From Priestia megaterium NBRC 15308 = ATCC 14581 (GTDB lineage: Bacteria; Bacillota; Bacilli; Bacillales; Bacillaceae_H), in the NCBI RefSeq assembly GCF_000832985.1, contig NZ_CP009920.1, positions 3,528,501 through 3,592,500 of the forward strand: a stretch of DNA of 64,000 nt, written 5' to 3'. Position numbers and translations under genes: made by a program. Under the pieces are notes generated by a model, which worked only from the letters and a program-made list of their open reading frames with translations, did not search any database and was not told where the DNA came from. The first letter of the stretch is position 1; every line of letters starts with the position of its first letter. Below, piece after piece: positions 9,640-18,107 of this stretch.

Positions 9640-9806
9640 TTGATCCATTAAGGACTAGGACAGAGGGATGACGCATAGGTAAGCACATTAGGTAAAGTGT
9701 GCTTTTTATAGATGAAGTCTGTCAAAGTCCTTCTTCCTTTTATAGGTAGAAGGGCTTTTTGTGTGCAGACGTGCGCTCATCTCCTCTGAGAAGGAGGAGA
9801 AAGTTA
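9640..9806 (+). promoter_or_regulatory. panBCD leader with competing hairpins
   Basis: The gap before panB holds a chain of structures. AAGGACT (9650-9656) can pair with AGTCCTT (9726-9732). That second arm also belongs to a terminator-like hairpin, AAAGTCCTTCT (9724-9734) with AGAAGGGCTTTTT (9748-9760). A separate hairpin AAGCACA/TGTGCTT spans 9681-9704. CTCCT and AGGAG around 9781-9796 may hide the panB ribosome binding site. The mutually exclusive pairings suggest an attenuator. The short 'pan' RNA motif is known upstream of Firmicute panB genes, but I cannot confirm a match. Confidence 0.45.
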
Positions 9807-10640
9807 GTGAAAACAAAATTAGATTTTTTACGTATGAAACAAAACAATGAACCAATTGTGATGCTGACCGCGTACGATTATCCGTCAGCTAAGTACGCTG
9901 AGGAAGCAGGCGTAGACATGATTTTAGTAGGTGATTCTCTAGGAATGGTCGTTTTAGGATATGACTCTACGATTCCTGTAACGGTAGATGACATGATTCA
10001 TCATACAAAAGCGGTTAAAAGAGGAGCTGCTGATACATTTATCGTCACCGACATGCCATTTATGTCCTATCACGTGTCGAAAGAAGACACGATGAGAAAT
10101 GCTGCTCGCATTATGCAGGAAAGCGGAGCTCATGCTTTAAAAGTAGAAGGAGCAAATGATGTTCTCTATACAATTTCAGAATTGACGCAAGCTGGTATTC
10201 CGGTTGTTGCACATCTCGGGTTAACACCTCAGTCTGTCGGTGTTCTGGGCGGTTATAAAGTGCAAGGGAAAGAAGCGAAAGAAGCAAAACAGCTAATCCA
10301 AGACGCGATCAAGTGTGAGCAGGCGGGAGCTATTGCTGTTGTATTAGAGTGTGTTCCTAAACAAGTAGCAAAACAAGTAGCTGAACGCTTAAGCATTCCT
10401 ACAATCGGAATCGGAGCAGGAGCTGACACGGATGGTCAAGTACTTGTATACCACGATATATTAACGTACGGCGTAGAGCGTGTGCCCAAATTTGTTCAGT
10501 CATTTGCGAAAATAAATGAGCCTATTTCACAAGGGCTTTCACAGTATGTAAGTGAAGTGAAAAAAAGAGAGTTTCCGAAAGAAGCACATACTTTTTCAAT
10601 GAAAGAAGAGCAGTTAACGGCACTGTACGGAGGGAAATAA
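9807..10640 (+). CDS. panB: 3-methyl-2-oxobutanoate hydroxymethyltransferase
   Basis: 277-residue TIM-barrel enzyme making ketopantoate from 2-oxoisovalerate and methylene-tetrahydrofolate. Motifs [36 protein letters not shown]-type ALKVEGAND, and GLTPQSV are intact. I place the start at GTG 9807 because AAGGAGGA lies 8 bases upstream and the length then equals the family norm. It opens the compact panB-panC-panD operon for pantothenate. Confidence 0.96.
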   Translation: MKTKLDFLRMKQNNEPIVMLTAYDYPSAKYAEEAGVDMILVGDSLGMVVLGYDSTIPVTVDDMIHHTKAVKRGAADTFIVTDMPFMSYHVSKEDTMRNAARIMQESGAHALKVEGANDVLYTISELTQAGIPVVAHLGLTPQSVGVLGGYKVQGKEAKEAKQLIQDAIKCEQAGAIAVVLECVPKQVAKQVAERLSIPTIGIGAGADTDGQVLVYHDILTYGVERVPKFVQSFAKINEPISQGLSQYVSEVKKREFPKEAHTFSMKEEQLTALYGGK

Positions 10641-10641
10641 G

Positions 10642-11499
10642 ATGAAAGTCATTACAACAATTAAAGACATGCAGCAGGAGATGAAAAAAGAAAAGCAGCT
10701 TGGACATTCAATTGGATTTGTCCCGACGATGGGCTATTTGCATGAAGGCCACGCTACTTTGCTTGGAGCAGCTCGCACAGAAAATGAAGTAGTGGTGCTA
10801 AGTATTTTTGTGAACCCGACTCAATTTGGACCAAATGAAGATTTTGATACGTATCCAAGAGATTTTGAACGTGATGAGCGCGTGGCAAAAGAAGCTAACG
10901 TCGACTATCTATTTTATCCTTCAGTAGAGGAAATGTATAAGTCAAGCCGTTCAGTTGCTATAACCGTGACAGATCGTGTAGACGTATTGTGTGGACAGAA
11001 GCGCCCCGGTCATTTCGATGGAGTAGCTACGGTACTAACAAAGCTTTTTCACATTGTAACTCCAGATCGTGCATACTTTGGTAAAAAAGATGCGCAGCAA
11101 GTTGCTGTAGTAGATGGCTTAATTGAAGACTTTAATTTCCCCGTGGAGCTTAGAGCAGTAGACACGGTGAGAGAAGCAGACGGATTAGCTAAAAGTTCTC
11201 GTAACGTATATTTAACAGATAAAGAAAGAGAAGAGGCACCTGTTTTATTTAAGAGTTTACAAACCGCTCTGCAGCTTCTTGAAAGCGGAGAGAAGCATGT
11301 AGAAATCCTTAAAGGGACCATTCGAAAAGAAATTGAGCAACATACGAGCGGTAAAGTGGATTATATCGATGTTTATACGTATCCAGAGCTAAAAACGATT
11401 AAGCAAGCCGCTGGCAAAATCATTATTGCTTTAGCTGTTCAATTCTCTAAAGCCCGTTTAATTGATAATGTAATTGTAGACGTACAGGGGGATAACTAA
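10642..11499 (+). CDS. panC: Pantothenate synthetase
   Basis: 285-residue ATP-dependent ligase joining pantoate and beta-alanine. The nucleotidyltransferase-fold signatures [13 protein letters not shown] (HIGH-like, about residues 27-39), [13 protein letters not shown], and AKSSRNVYL (KMSKS-like) are conserved. One base separates panB from panC, and panD begins immediately after the panC stop, so the three genes are almost certainly co-translated from one mRNA. Confidence 0.96.
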   Translation: MKVITTIKDMQQEMKKEKQLGHSIGFVPTMGYLHEGHATLLGAARTENEVVVLSIFVNPTQFGPNEDFDTYPRDFERDERVAKEANVDYLFYPSVEEMYKSSRSVAITVTDRVDVLCGQKRPGHFDGVATVLTKLFHIVTPDRAYFGKKDAQQVAVVDGLIEDFNFPVELRAVDTVREADGLAKSSRNVYLTDKEREEAPVLFKSLQTALQLLESGEKHVEILKGTIRKEIEQHTSGKVDYIDVYTYPELKTIKQAAGKIIIALAVQFSKARLIDNVIVDVQGDN

Positions 11500-11883
11500 A
11501 TGTTTCGCACGATGATGAATGCCAAAATACACAGAGCTCATGTAACTGAAGCCAACTTAAATTATGTTGGGAGCATCACCATTGATGAAGATATCATTGA
11601 CGCAGTGGGAATCGCAGCAAATGAAAAAGTCCAAATTGTAAACAATAATAACGGAGCTCGCTTGGAAACGTACGTGATTCCCGGCGAACGCGGGAGCGGT
11701 GTAGTTTGTTTAAATGGAGCTGCTGCAAGACTCGTGCAGCCTGGAGATATTATCATCATTATCTCTTATGCGCTCGTAGCAAATGAAGAAGTAGCTCACC
11801 ATCATCCAACCGTAGCGATTATGAATGAGCAGAATAAAATCCAACAATTGCTTAAACAAGAACCAGCTGGTACAATTCTATAA
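11500..11883 (+). CDS. panD: Aspartate 1-decarboxylase, pyruvoyl-dependent
   Basis: 127-residue proenzyme that makes beta-alanine from aspartate. The self-cleavage site is Gly24-Ser25 in [10 protein letters not shown], where Ser25 becomes the pyruvoyl cofactor. Catalytic-site features [17 protein letters not shown] and [16 protein letters not shown] match the family. It ends the panBCD operon and is followed at once by a strong terminator. Confidence 0.96.
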   Translation: MFRTMMNAKIHRAHVTEANLNYVGSITIDEDIIDAVGIAANEKVQIVNNNNGARLETYVIPGERGSGVVCLNGAAARLVQPGDIIIIISYALVANEEVAHHHPTVAIMNEQNKIQQLLKQEPAGTIL

Positions 11884-11886
11884 GAA

Positions 11887-11917
11887 CAGTCCCCCTTTAT
11901 GAGGGGGATTTTTATTT
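11887..11917 (+). terminator. Terminator after panD
   Basis: A TCCCCC/GGGGGA stem with a short loop is followed by TTTTTATTT directly after the panD stop. Confidence 0.9.
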
Positions 11918-11983
11918 GAATACATACGCTAGTAAGTGAACGGTATAAACCTCTATACACACTAAAGTAAAACTTCTATGTAT

Positions 11984-12045
11984 GAAAGCCTCTCTGTTTT
12001 TCACGAGAAGGAGTTGCGCTTTTAAAGCATATAGAGCAGGCTTTC
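11984..12045 (+). promoter_or_regulatory. Structured region upstream of dinG
   Basis: GAAAGCC (11984-11990) pairs with GGCTTTC (12039-12045), enclosing CTCT/GAGA and a GCTTTTAAAGC palindrome. TATACT (12050-12055) follows. It could be a leader RNA, an operator or an orphan terminator. No gene is visible in 11918-12085. Confidence 0.35.
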
Positions 12046-12085
12046 ACTTTATACTATAAAAAGACAGACTTGCGAGGTGTTGACC

Positions 12086-14887
12086 GTGAATAAACGCTTT
12101 GTTGTGGTAGATCTTGAAACGACGGGACATTCTCCAAAACAAGGAGATAAAATGATTCAATTTGCTGCTGTCATAGTAGAAGACGGCAAAATTGTTGAAC
12201 GTTTTTCTAGTTTTTTAAATCCGGGTATGGATATTCCGCCTTTTATTACACAACTAACTAACATTCAAAATGATATGGTGAAAGATGCGCCTTTATTTGA
12301 AGAAATTTCACCTAAAATTATAGAATTGCTAGATGATGCTTATTTTGTTGCACATAATGTGGCATTTGATTTAACTTTTTTACAAGAAGAACTCTATCAG
12401 TGCGGAAGGGAGACGCTTTATAATTCAACGGTAGATACCGTCGAACTGGCCCGGATTCTGCTGCCTACAGTTGATGGGTACAAACTTAGCCAATTAGCTG
12501 AGTATTTACATATTGAACATGAAAACCCTCATCAAGCAGATAGTGATGCAGAAGTAACGGCACGTATTTTACTATTACTAATTGAAAAATTAAAGAAGCT
12601 ACCTCTAACAACTTTAAAGCAGCTGTATGCGCTAAGCTTGCACTTTAAAAGTGAAATTGGAGAACTGATTCAACAAGTTATAGATGATAAAAGTTATGCC
12701 GAGGATGATTCTTATGAATTTATACATGGCATTGCGCTAAATAAATATCAGCCGCATTCAGCTAATGAAAAGCAGCACTCTCATACTTACGAAATATTTG
12801 AAGCTGAAAAGCAAAAGCTGTTCCATCAGGCTCTGCCATTGTTTGAAGAACGAAAAGGGCAGTGGGAGATGATGAACTTTGTACAAGAGTGCTTTGCAGG
12901 TAATGAGCATGCTTTAATTGAAGCCGGGACCGGTATTGGTAAAACCTACGCTTATTTAGTTCCTGCTGTGTTTTATGCTTCTGTTCATCATCAACCAGTC
13001 ATTATCTCAACTAACACGGTAACGCTTCAGCAGCAAATCATCGAAAAAGATGTACCTATTCTAGAAAAGATTGTTCCGTTTCCTGTTACAGCAGCTGTTT
13101 TAAAAGGAAGAGAACACTACATTAGTATAAGAAAGTTTATTCAGCTCTTAAAAGAGCGCAATAATAATTACGATGCAATCCTCACAAAAGCGAAGCTGCT
13201 TATTTGGCTGACGGAAACGGAAACGGGCGACAGCGATGAAATAAACCTGCCTTCTGGCGGCAAACTTTTTTGGGAACAGCTAAATGAAAGCAATCCGTCT
13301 CCAAGTGATTTTAAGCATCCTTGGAAACTTTATTCTTTTTATGAACGAGCGCAGAACAGGGCGCAAAATGCCCATATAGTAGTGACAAATCATCGCTTGC
13401 TGTTGATGGATGTGATGAGTAATCATGAGCTGCTGCCTGAGTATGAACAGATTATTATTGACGAGGCTCATCACTTAGAAGACATTGCCGGAGAAGAGCT
13501 GGGAGAGCGCTTAGATTATTTTGCGGTTCATGCGCTATTAAACCGAATCGGAACCATTCAAGACAAAGGGCTGTTAAAAAAAATTCATCATACGTTTGTA
13601 AAATATAGCATCGAGCTTAACACTGAATTTCTTCAAAGGCTGTTTGTGCAGCTTCATTCTGAGTGCGATGACTTATTTCGTTTGATTCATTCTTTTGTCC
13701 AAAAAAGAATCGGCAATCAGCAGGGTGAGATTGGAAGAAGCAGCTATCGATATAAAGTGGAAAAAGAGCATGGGCATTACTGGACGGCTATTCAAGAAGC
13801 AGCGTCGCGCATTCGTTTTTTAATTCACGATCTTTTTACATGGAATGATGGGGCAAGACATTCTTTTGACGAACTATATGACAAAGTCACAAAAAATGAA
13901 CAGTCGTCTCTTCATGAATTTCAAACGGCTGTTAAAGGATTTGAACACATATCTCAGCAAATAGAAAAGCTTTTGTTCAAACAGCAGAGTCATCACGTAA
14001 CGTGGTTTGAGATTGAACCAAAAGGAGCAGCGAATGCTACGTATATCTATAGTCAGCCTACTTCCATTGCCGATACGCTGGCTGATGAATTTTTCGCCAA
14101 GAAACAAAGCGTTATTTTAACATCGGCTACATTGACGGTGAATGGAACATTTGATTATTTAATTCAAGAGCTAGGGTTATATGACTTTCAGCCTGCTCAA
14201 CTCATTCTCCCTTCTGAGTTTGATTATGAGAAGCAAGCTAGAGTCTATATTCCTCAAGATATGCCTGCTGTTAACGAAGTATCATTATATGAGTATAGCG
14301 CTATGATGGCAGAAAGTATTCTTGACGTAGCTAAAGTAACAAATGGTCGTATGCTGGTGCTTTTTACTTCATATGACATGTTGAAAGCTACGTATGGTTA
14401 TTTAAAAGAGTTAAACGATCTTGAAGAGTTTGTACTGCTCGGTCAAGGAGTCACAACTAGAAATCGTAATAGACTGCTAAAGGACTTCAGCCAGTTTGAG
14501 CATTCCATTCTATTAGGTACAAATAGCCTGTGGGAAGGAATTGATCTGCCAGGAGATTTATTATCATGTCTCGTAATTGTCAGACTTCCTTTTTCATCTC
14601 CAAATCAACCTCTGCTGACAGCTAAATTTGAGCAGATGAAAAAAGAAGGAAAAAGCCCTTTTATGAATTATTCACTTCCTCAGGCCGTTATCCGTTTTAA
14701 ACAAGGATTTGGACGGTTGATTCGTTCGAAAAGTGACCGAGGAGCTATATTTATTTTTGATAATCGTATTACGCGAACAGCATATGGGTATCATTTCCTT
14801 CACTCACTTCCAAAAGTCCAGGTTGTTCAAAAAACGTTTTCGGATGTCTTACTGGACTACAAAGAATGGTGGAATGAAAAGACTTGA
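12086..14887 (+). CDS. dinG: DinG-family protein with 3'-5' exonuclease domain
   Basis: 933 residues. The N-terminal DEDD exonuclease (about 1-165) shows VVVDLETTGHSP, VAHNVAFDLTFL and HQADSDAEVTARIL. A helicase-like core follows, with EAGTGIGKTYAYL (Walker A), IIIDEAHHLED (DEAH) and QGFGRLIRSKSDRGA (motif VI). The Fe-S cysteines of Gram-negative DinG are missing (GREHYISIRKF replaces the Cys-bearing loop), as in the staphylococcal DinG known to act as a nuclease. GTG 12086 is chosen on spacing from GCGAGGTG. Confidence 0.92.
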   Translation: MNKRFVVVDLETTGHSPKQGDKMIQFAAVIVEDGKIVERFSSFLNPGMDIPPFITQLTNIQNDMVKDAPLFEEISPKIIELLDDAYFVAHNVAFDLTFLQEELYQCGRETLYNSTVDTVELARILLPTVDGYKLSQLAEYLHIEHENPHQADSDAEVTARILLLLIEKLKKLPLTTLKQLYALSLHFKSEIGELIQQVIDDKSYAEDDSYEFIHGIALNKYQPHSANEKQHSHTYEIFEAEKQKLFHQALPLFEERKGQWEMMNFVQECFAGNEHALIEAGTGIGKTYAYLVPAVFYASVHHQPVIISTNTVTLQQQIIEKDVPILEKIVPFPVTAAVLKGREHYISIRKFIQLLKERNNNYDAILTKAKLLIWLTETETGDSDEINLPSGGKLFWEQLNESNPSPSDFKHPWKLYSFYERAQNRAQNAHIVVTNHRLLLMDVMSNHELLPEYEQIIIDEAHHLEDIAGEELGERLDYFAVHALLNRIGTIQDKGLLKKIHHTFVKYSIELNTEFLQRLFVQLHSECDDLFRLIHSFVQKRIGNQQGEIGRSSYRYKVEKEHGHYWTAIQEAASRIRFLIHDLFTWNDGARHSFDELYDKVTKNEQSSLHEFQTAVKGFEHISQQIEKLLFKQQSHHVTWFEIEPKGAANATYIYSQPTSIADTLADEFFAKKQSVILTSATLTVNGTFDYLIQELGLYDFQPAQLILPSEFDYEKQARVYIPQDMPAVNEVSLYEYSAMMAESILDVAKVTNGRMLVLFTSYDMLKATYGYLKELNDLEEFVLLGQGVTTRNRNRLLKDFSQFEHSILLGTNSLWEGIDLPGDLLSCLVIVRLPFSSPNQPLLTAKFEQMKKEGKSPFMNYSLPQAVIRFKQGFGRLIRSKSDRGAIFIFDNRITRTAYGYHFLHSLPKVQVVQKTFSDVLLDYKEWWNEKT

Positions 14888-14909
14888 GCATACGCTTAAG
14901 TCTTTTTTT
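14879..14909 (+). terminator. Terminator after dinG
   Basis: GACTTGAGC and GCTTAAGTC around ATAC, followed by seven T, overlapping the dinG stop codon. Confidence 0.88.
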
Positions 14910-14975
14910 ATGCATACTGTTTCTTCACTTGAGAGACGATAGTAATATACTATGATAAGCAAATGAGGACAGTGT

Positions 14976-15773
14976 ATGATTAAAATATTAATAAGTGCCG
15001 TACTGTTTTTTAGTTTTATGAACTGTTCGGTTTCAGCAGCCGTCATTAAAAACGTAGATTTTGGTTTACAAGTTGATGAAGTAGTGATCACCTTTTTACC
15101 TCTTTCAGCTGGAGAAGCGAGTCTGATTCAAGACGGAAGCGGTGAGACTATTTTGATAAATACTGGGAATGCATCTTCCTATCCCGAGCTAAAGAAGTGG
15201 TTGAAGCGATATAAAGTGAAAAAAATCAACCAATTAGTGATTACGAAACAGCAAAAGTACTATGATTCAAATGTTCAGCGAGCTGTGAATGATTATCATA
15301 TAGAGCGTATTATTGTCCCCGCTCAGTACCAGGCGGAATTTCAAACAGAGAAGTGGAAAGAAAATGATTTATTTCAGTTAACAAATAATATACACGTTGA
15401 TGTCTTGCATGCATCGAAGCAAAAAATAGCGGCTATGGATCTATTATTTACGATCGGAGAACATCGGATTCTATATGCAATGAGCAGCTCAGATGAAGTA
15501 GAAGAAAAGTTTTTACGCATTCCTCTTACCCATGTAGATGTATTGAAAATTCCTGATTTTGGAGAGGGAACGTTTTTTTCGAATGCATTTTTGAAGCAAT
15601 TAGATACACAGCTTGCGGTTGCGTTTACGAAACCAGGCCGTTCCTATTCCCCTCGACTGCTTTCAAATTTAACAGCTGAATGGATTGAGTTATATGATGT
15701 AAGAGAGGGGAGCGCTTACTCTATTAAAATGTCGCTAAAATCCTATGATGTGATGAAATTTTCTGCAAAATAA
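14976..15773 (+). CDS. Secreted ComEC/MBL-fold-like protein lacking the metal motif
   Basis: 265 residues with a signal peptide (about 1-21, SVSAA cleavage region). The body resembles the beta-lactamase-fold domain of ComEC: FLPLSAGEASLIQDGSGETILINTG corresponds in outline to its GDA-ILI-DTG strands. The position where the HxHxDH zinc ligands would lie reads TKQQKYYDSNVQ, so all metal-binding histidines and aspartates are absent. It is therefore likely a catalytically dead, exported member. It lies between dinG and ypmA, and I know no established function for it. Confidence 0.65.
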   Translation: MIKILISAVLFFSFMNCSVSAAVIKNVDFGLQVDEVVITFLPLSAGEASLIQDGSGETILINTGNASSYPELKKWLKRYKVKKINQLVITKQQKYYDSNVQRAVNDYHIERIIVPAQYQAEFQTEKWKENDLFQLTNNIHVDVLHASKQKIAAMDLLFTIGEHRILYAMSSSDEVEEKFLRIPLTHVDVLKIPDFGEGTFFSNAFLKQLDTQLAVAFTKPGRSYSPRLLSNLTAEWIELYDVREGSAYSIKMSLKSYDVMKFSAK

Positions 15774-15882
15774 ACAAATTTCCTTTTGCAAAAAGAGGTA
15801 AATTCCTTATAATATTATATATGTTTACTTATTTATTCGGTTTTTACGCAAAACGTACAGACGGGATTGATGAGTGAAAAAG

Positions 15883-15926
15883 ATGACGATGGTTTTTGAT
15901 ACCTGTTATAATACGGATATCGTCAT
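15883..15926 (+). promoter_or_regulatory. Extended -10 promoter inside a hairpin, upstream of ypmA
   Basis: TGTTATAAT (15904-15912) is an extended -10 element. It lies in the loop of an inverted repeat, ATGACGAT (15883-15890) with ATCGTCAT (15919-15926), followed by TTTTT. The hairpin may terminate incoming transcripts while the promoter restarts transcription into ypmA-ypmB. Confidence 0.5.
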
Positions 15927-15961
15927 TTTTGCGTCGTGATAGACGAGCTAGGAGGTTTACA

Positions 15962-16132
15962 ATGGAAAGTAGGATTGAAGTATTATCAACTGTCCGCGTG
16001 GAAAATTCCTCGGATTTATATAAAATTGTTGATAGTTTGAATCGCACGTTGAAAAAGCAAGATTTGATGTTCGGATTAGCGTTAGATGAAGAAGATCAAA
16101 GCAAAGCTGTATTTACAATTTATCGTACATAA
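15962..16132 (+). CDS. ypmA: YpmA family small protein
   Basis: 56-residue conserved protein (DUF4264 type) preceded by TAGGAGGTTTACA. It begins MESRIEVLSTVRV and ends FTIYRT; predicted mixed alpha/beta, no signal or membrane segment. Function unknown. The ypmA-ypmB-aspB order is the same as in B. subtilis and ypmB starts 11 bases later. Confidence 0.85.
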   Translation: MESRIEVLSTVRVENSSDLYKIVDSLNRTLKKQDLMFGLALDEEDQSKAVFTIYRT

Positions 16133-16143
16133 GTAGGGATTTT

Positions 16144-16632
16144 ATGAAAAAGTTAATTATTGTAGCGGTAGCTGCTGTGCTTTTAATTATCGGAGGCATT
16201 TCTTTTAGCATTTATCACTCGTCCGTTAAGGATGTTCAGTCTGCTGAGGAAAAAGCAGCATCCCAAGCAAAAAAAGAATTTAATTTGAAATCTGTCACAA
16301 GCACCCAGCCATATTTCGGCAATCATGCATTTTATGTAGTAGAAGGTACAAACCGAAGCAATCAAAAGGTAATTGCTTGGATGCCTAAAAGCAAAAAACA
16401 AACAGCTGTTTTAAAGAAAGCAAGCAGCGGGATCACAAAAGAGAAAGCCATTTCCATTGTGAAAAATGATAAAAACCCGCAGGAAATTAAGTCGGTGCGC
16501 CTAGGCATTGAAAATAAAAAGCCGCTGTGGGAAGTAACATATGTGGATAAAGATAAGAAACATTTAACATACTATTATCTTGATTTCTCTAGCGGTGAAT
16601 TTATAAAACGATACAGCTTATCTCAATCATAA
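16144..16632 (+). CDS. ypmB: YpmB, membrane-anchored PepSY-like protein
   Basis: 162 residues with an N-terminal signal anchor (about 4-24) and an extracytoplasmic region containing tandem DUF5590/PepSY-like folds (ITKEKAISIVKND, LWEVTYVDKDK, YYYLDFSSGEF). PepSY domains often inhibit or regulate cell-surface peptidases, but the YpmB partner is not established. It follows ypmA by 11 bases and precedes aspB. Confidence 0.85.
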   Translation: MKKLIIVAVAAVLLIIGGISFSIYHSSVKDVQSAEEKAASQAKKEFNLKSVTSTQPYFGNHAFYVVEGTNRSNQKVIAWMPKSKKQTAVLKKASSGITKEKAISIVKNDKNPQEIKSVRLGIENKKPLWEVTYVDKDKKHLTYYYLDFSSGEFIKRYSLSQS

Positions 16633-16639
16633 ATCGTTT

Positions 16640-16661
16640 ATACCATATGAAATACCATATG
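16640..16661 (+). repeat. Two ATACCATATG direct repeats upstream of aspB
   Basis: ATACCATATG occurs at 16640-16649 and 16652-16661, one 12-base step apart, just before the AT-rich TCATAATATAAGAT stretch that could hold a -10. The spacing of about one helical turn suggests a binding site for a dimeric regulator. Confidence 0.4.
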
Positions 16662-16712
16662 TGTCATAATATAAGATTTCAGCGCTTTATGAAAATGAAG
16701 CCAATTTTTTAT

Positions 16713-16740
16713 CTATAATCAGCCCGCGGGCTGATTATAG
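16713..16740 (+). promoter_or_regulatory. Perfect 28-base palindrome upstream of aspB
   Basis: CTATAATCAGCCCG is followed directly by its exact reverse complement, with no loop. It lies 25 bases before the aspB start and has no T run after it, so it is more likely an operator or an RNA hairpin near the ribosome binding site than a terminator. Confidence 0.55.
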
Positions 16741-16765
16741 CTTTAGTTCATAGGGGGAGATTTTA

Positions 16766-17950
16766 GTGAAGTTAGCAAAACGTGTATCAGCATTAACGCC
16801 ATCATCAACATTAGCGATTACAGCAAAAGCGAAAGAATTGAAAGCGGCTGGTCATGATGTGATTGGACTTGGAGCAGGGGAACCTGATTTTAATACGCCG
16901 CAGCACATTTTAGAAGCGGCTGTTACAGCAATGAATGATGGTCAGACAAAATATACGCCAGCAGGCGGCCTTGCACCATTAAAAGAAGCGGTAATTGAAA
17001 AATTCAAACGCGACCAAGGCCTGACGTATTCACCTTCTGAAATTATTGTTTGTACAGGTGCTAAGCACGCACTGTATACGTTATTTCAAGTTCTGTTAGA
17101 CGAAGGTGACGAAGTGATTATCCCAACTCCTTACTGGGTGAGTTATCCTGAGCAAGTAAAGTTAGCAGAAGGTACACCAGTATTCGTTGAAGGTTCTGAA
17201 AATAACGAATTTAAAATCACACCTGAACAATTAGAAGCGGCTATTACTGCTAAAACCAAAGCTGTTATTATCAATTCACCAAGCAACCCAACAGGTATGA
17301 TTTACACAAGAGAAGAGCTTCAAGCTTTAGGAGAAGTTTGCTTGAAGCACGATATTTTTATCGTATCAGATGAAATTTATGAAAAGCTTGTATATGGTCA
17401 AAATGAACATGTATCGATTGCACAGCTTTCACCAGCGTTAAAAGAAAAAACAATTATCATTAACGGTGTTTCTAAGTCACATTCCATGACGGGCTGGCGT
17501 ATTGGATATGCAGCTGGTGATGCTACAGTTATTAAAGCGATGACAAACCTAGCGAGTCACAGCACGTCAAATCCAACATCTATTGCTCAATATGCAACAA
17601 TTGCTGCTTATAACGGCACTCAGGAGCCGGTGGAAATGATGCGACAAGCTTTTGAAGAGCGTCTAAACGTAATTCATGAAAAGTTGATTAACATTCCAGG
17701 GTTCTCATGCTTAAAACCACAGGGTGCTTTCTACTTATTCCCTAATGCAATTGAAGCTGCAAAGTTAACTGGTTTTGATACAGTTGATGCATGGGTAGAA
17801 GCTATTTTAGAAGAAGAGAAGGTAGCGCTAGTGCCTGGATCAGGATTCGGTTCACCAGAAAACGTACGTCTTTCTTATGCTACATCACTAGATTTGCTAG
17901 AAAAGGCATTGGAACGAATTCAATCATTCATGACTCGTCACATGAAATAA
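16766..17950 (+). CDS. aspB: Aspartate aminotransferase
   Basis: 394-residue class I PLP-dependent aminotransferase interconverting aspartate and oxaloacetate with glutamate/2-oxoglutarate. GLGAGEPDFNTP, the GAKHALYTLFQ cofactor-binding region, NSPSNPTG, and the PLP lysine in NGVSKSHSMTGWRIGYAAG are present. GGGGGAGATTTTA precedes the GTG start. asnS, which uses aspartate, is next downstream, as in B. subtilis. Confidence 0.95.
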   Translation: MKLAKRVSALTPSSTLAITAKAKELKAAGHDVIGLGAGEPDFNTPQHILEAAVTAMNDGQTKYTPAGGLAPLKEAVIEKFKRDQGLTYSPSEIIVCTGAKHALYTLFQVLLDEGDEVIIPTPYWVSYPEQVKLAEGTPVFVEGSENNEFKITPEQLEAAITAKTKAVIINSPSNPTGMIYTREELQALGEVCLKHDIFIVSDEIYEKLVYGQNEHVSIAQLSPALKEKTIIINGVSKSHSMTGWRIGYAAGDATVIKAMTNLASHSTSNPTSIAQYATIAAYNGTQEPVEMMRQAFEERLNVIHEKLINIPGFSCLKPQGAFYLFPNAIEAAKLTGFDTVDAWVEAILEEEKVALVPGSGFGSPENVRLSYATSLDLLEKALERIQSFMTRHMK

Positions 17951-17972
17951 AAAAATAACAATAGGTAGAAAC

Positions 17973-18019
17973 AAAAGAGTCTTTTAGCACAAATCACACG
18001 TGTTAGAAGGCTCTTTTTG
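17973..18019 (+). terminator. Terminator between aspB and asnS
   Basis: AAAAGAG...CTTTTAGCAC and GTGTTAGAAGGCTCTTTTT form a long interrupted stem ending in a T run. Confidence 0.75.
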
Positions 18020-18107
18020 TTTGTTACTTGTTATTATGTTTGTCGAAATGTATAATAGGATGGCATACATAATTACGAAATGTAAGTTTTTTGGAGGGAT
18101 ATTAATC

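Noticed and set aside
11916-12085. LexA box before dinG
   Set aside because: GAACGGTATAAAC lacks the second half site; no CGAAC-N4-GTTCG match was found despite the gene's name.
18020-18107. Upstream in-frame extension of asnS
   Set aside because: It would overlap the aspB terminator and adds residues unlike the family N-terminus; the GTG with TTGGAGGGA is a better start.
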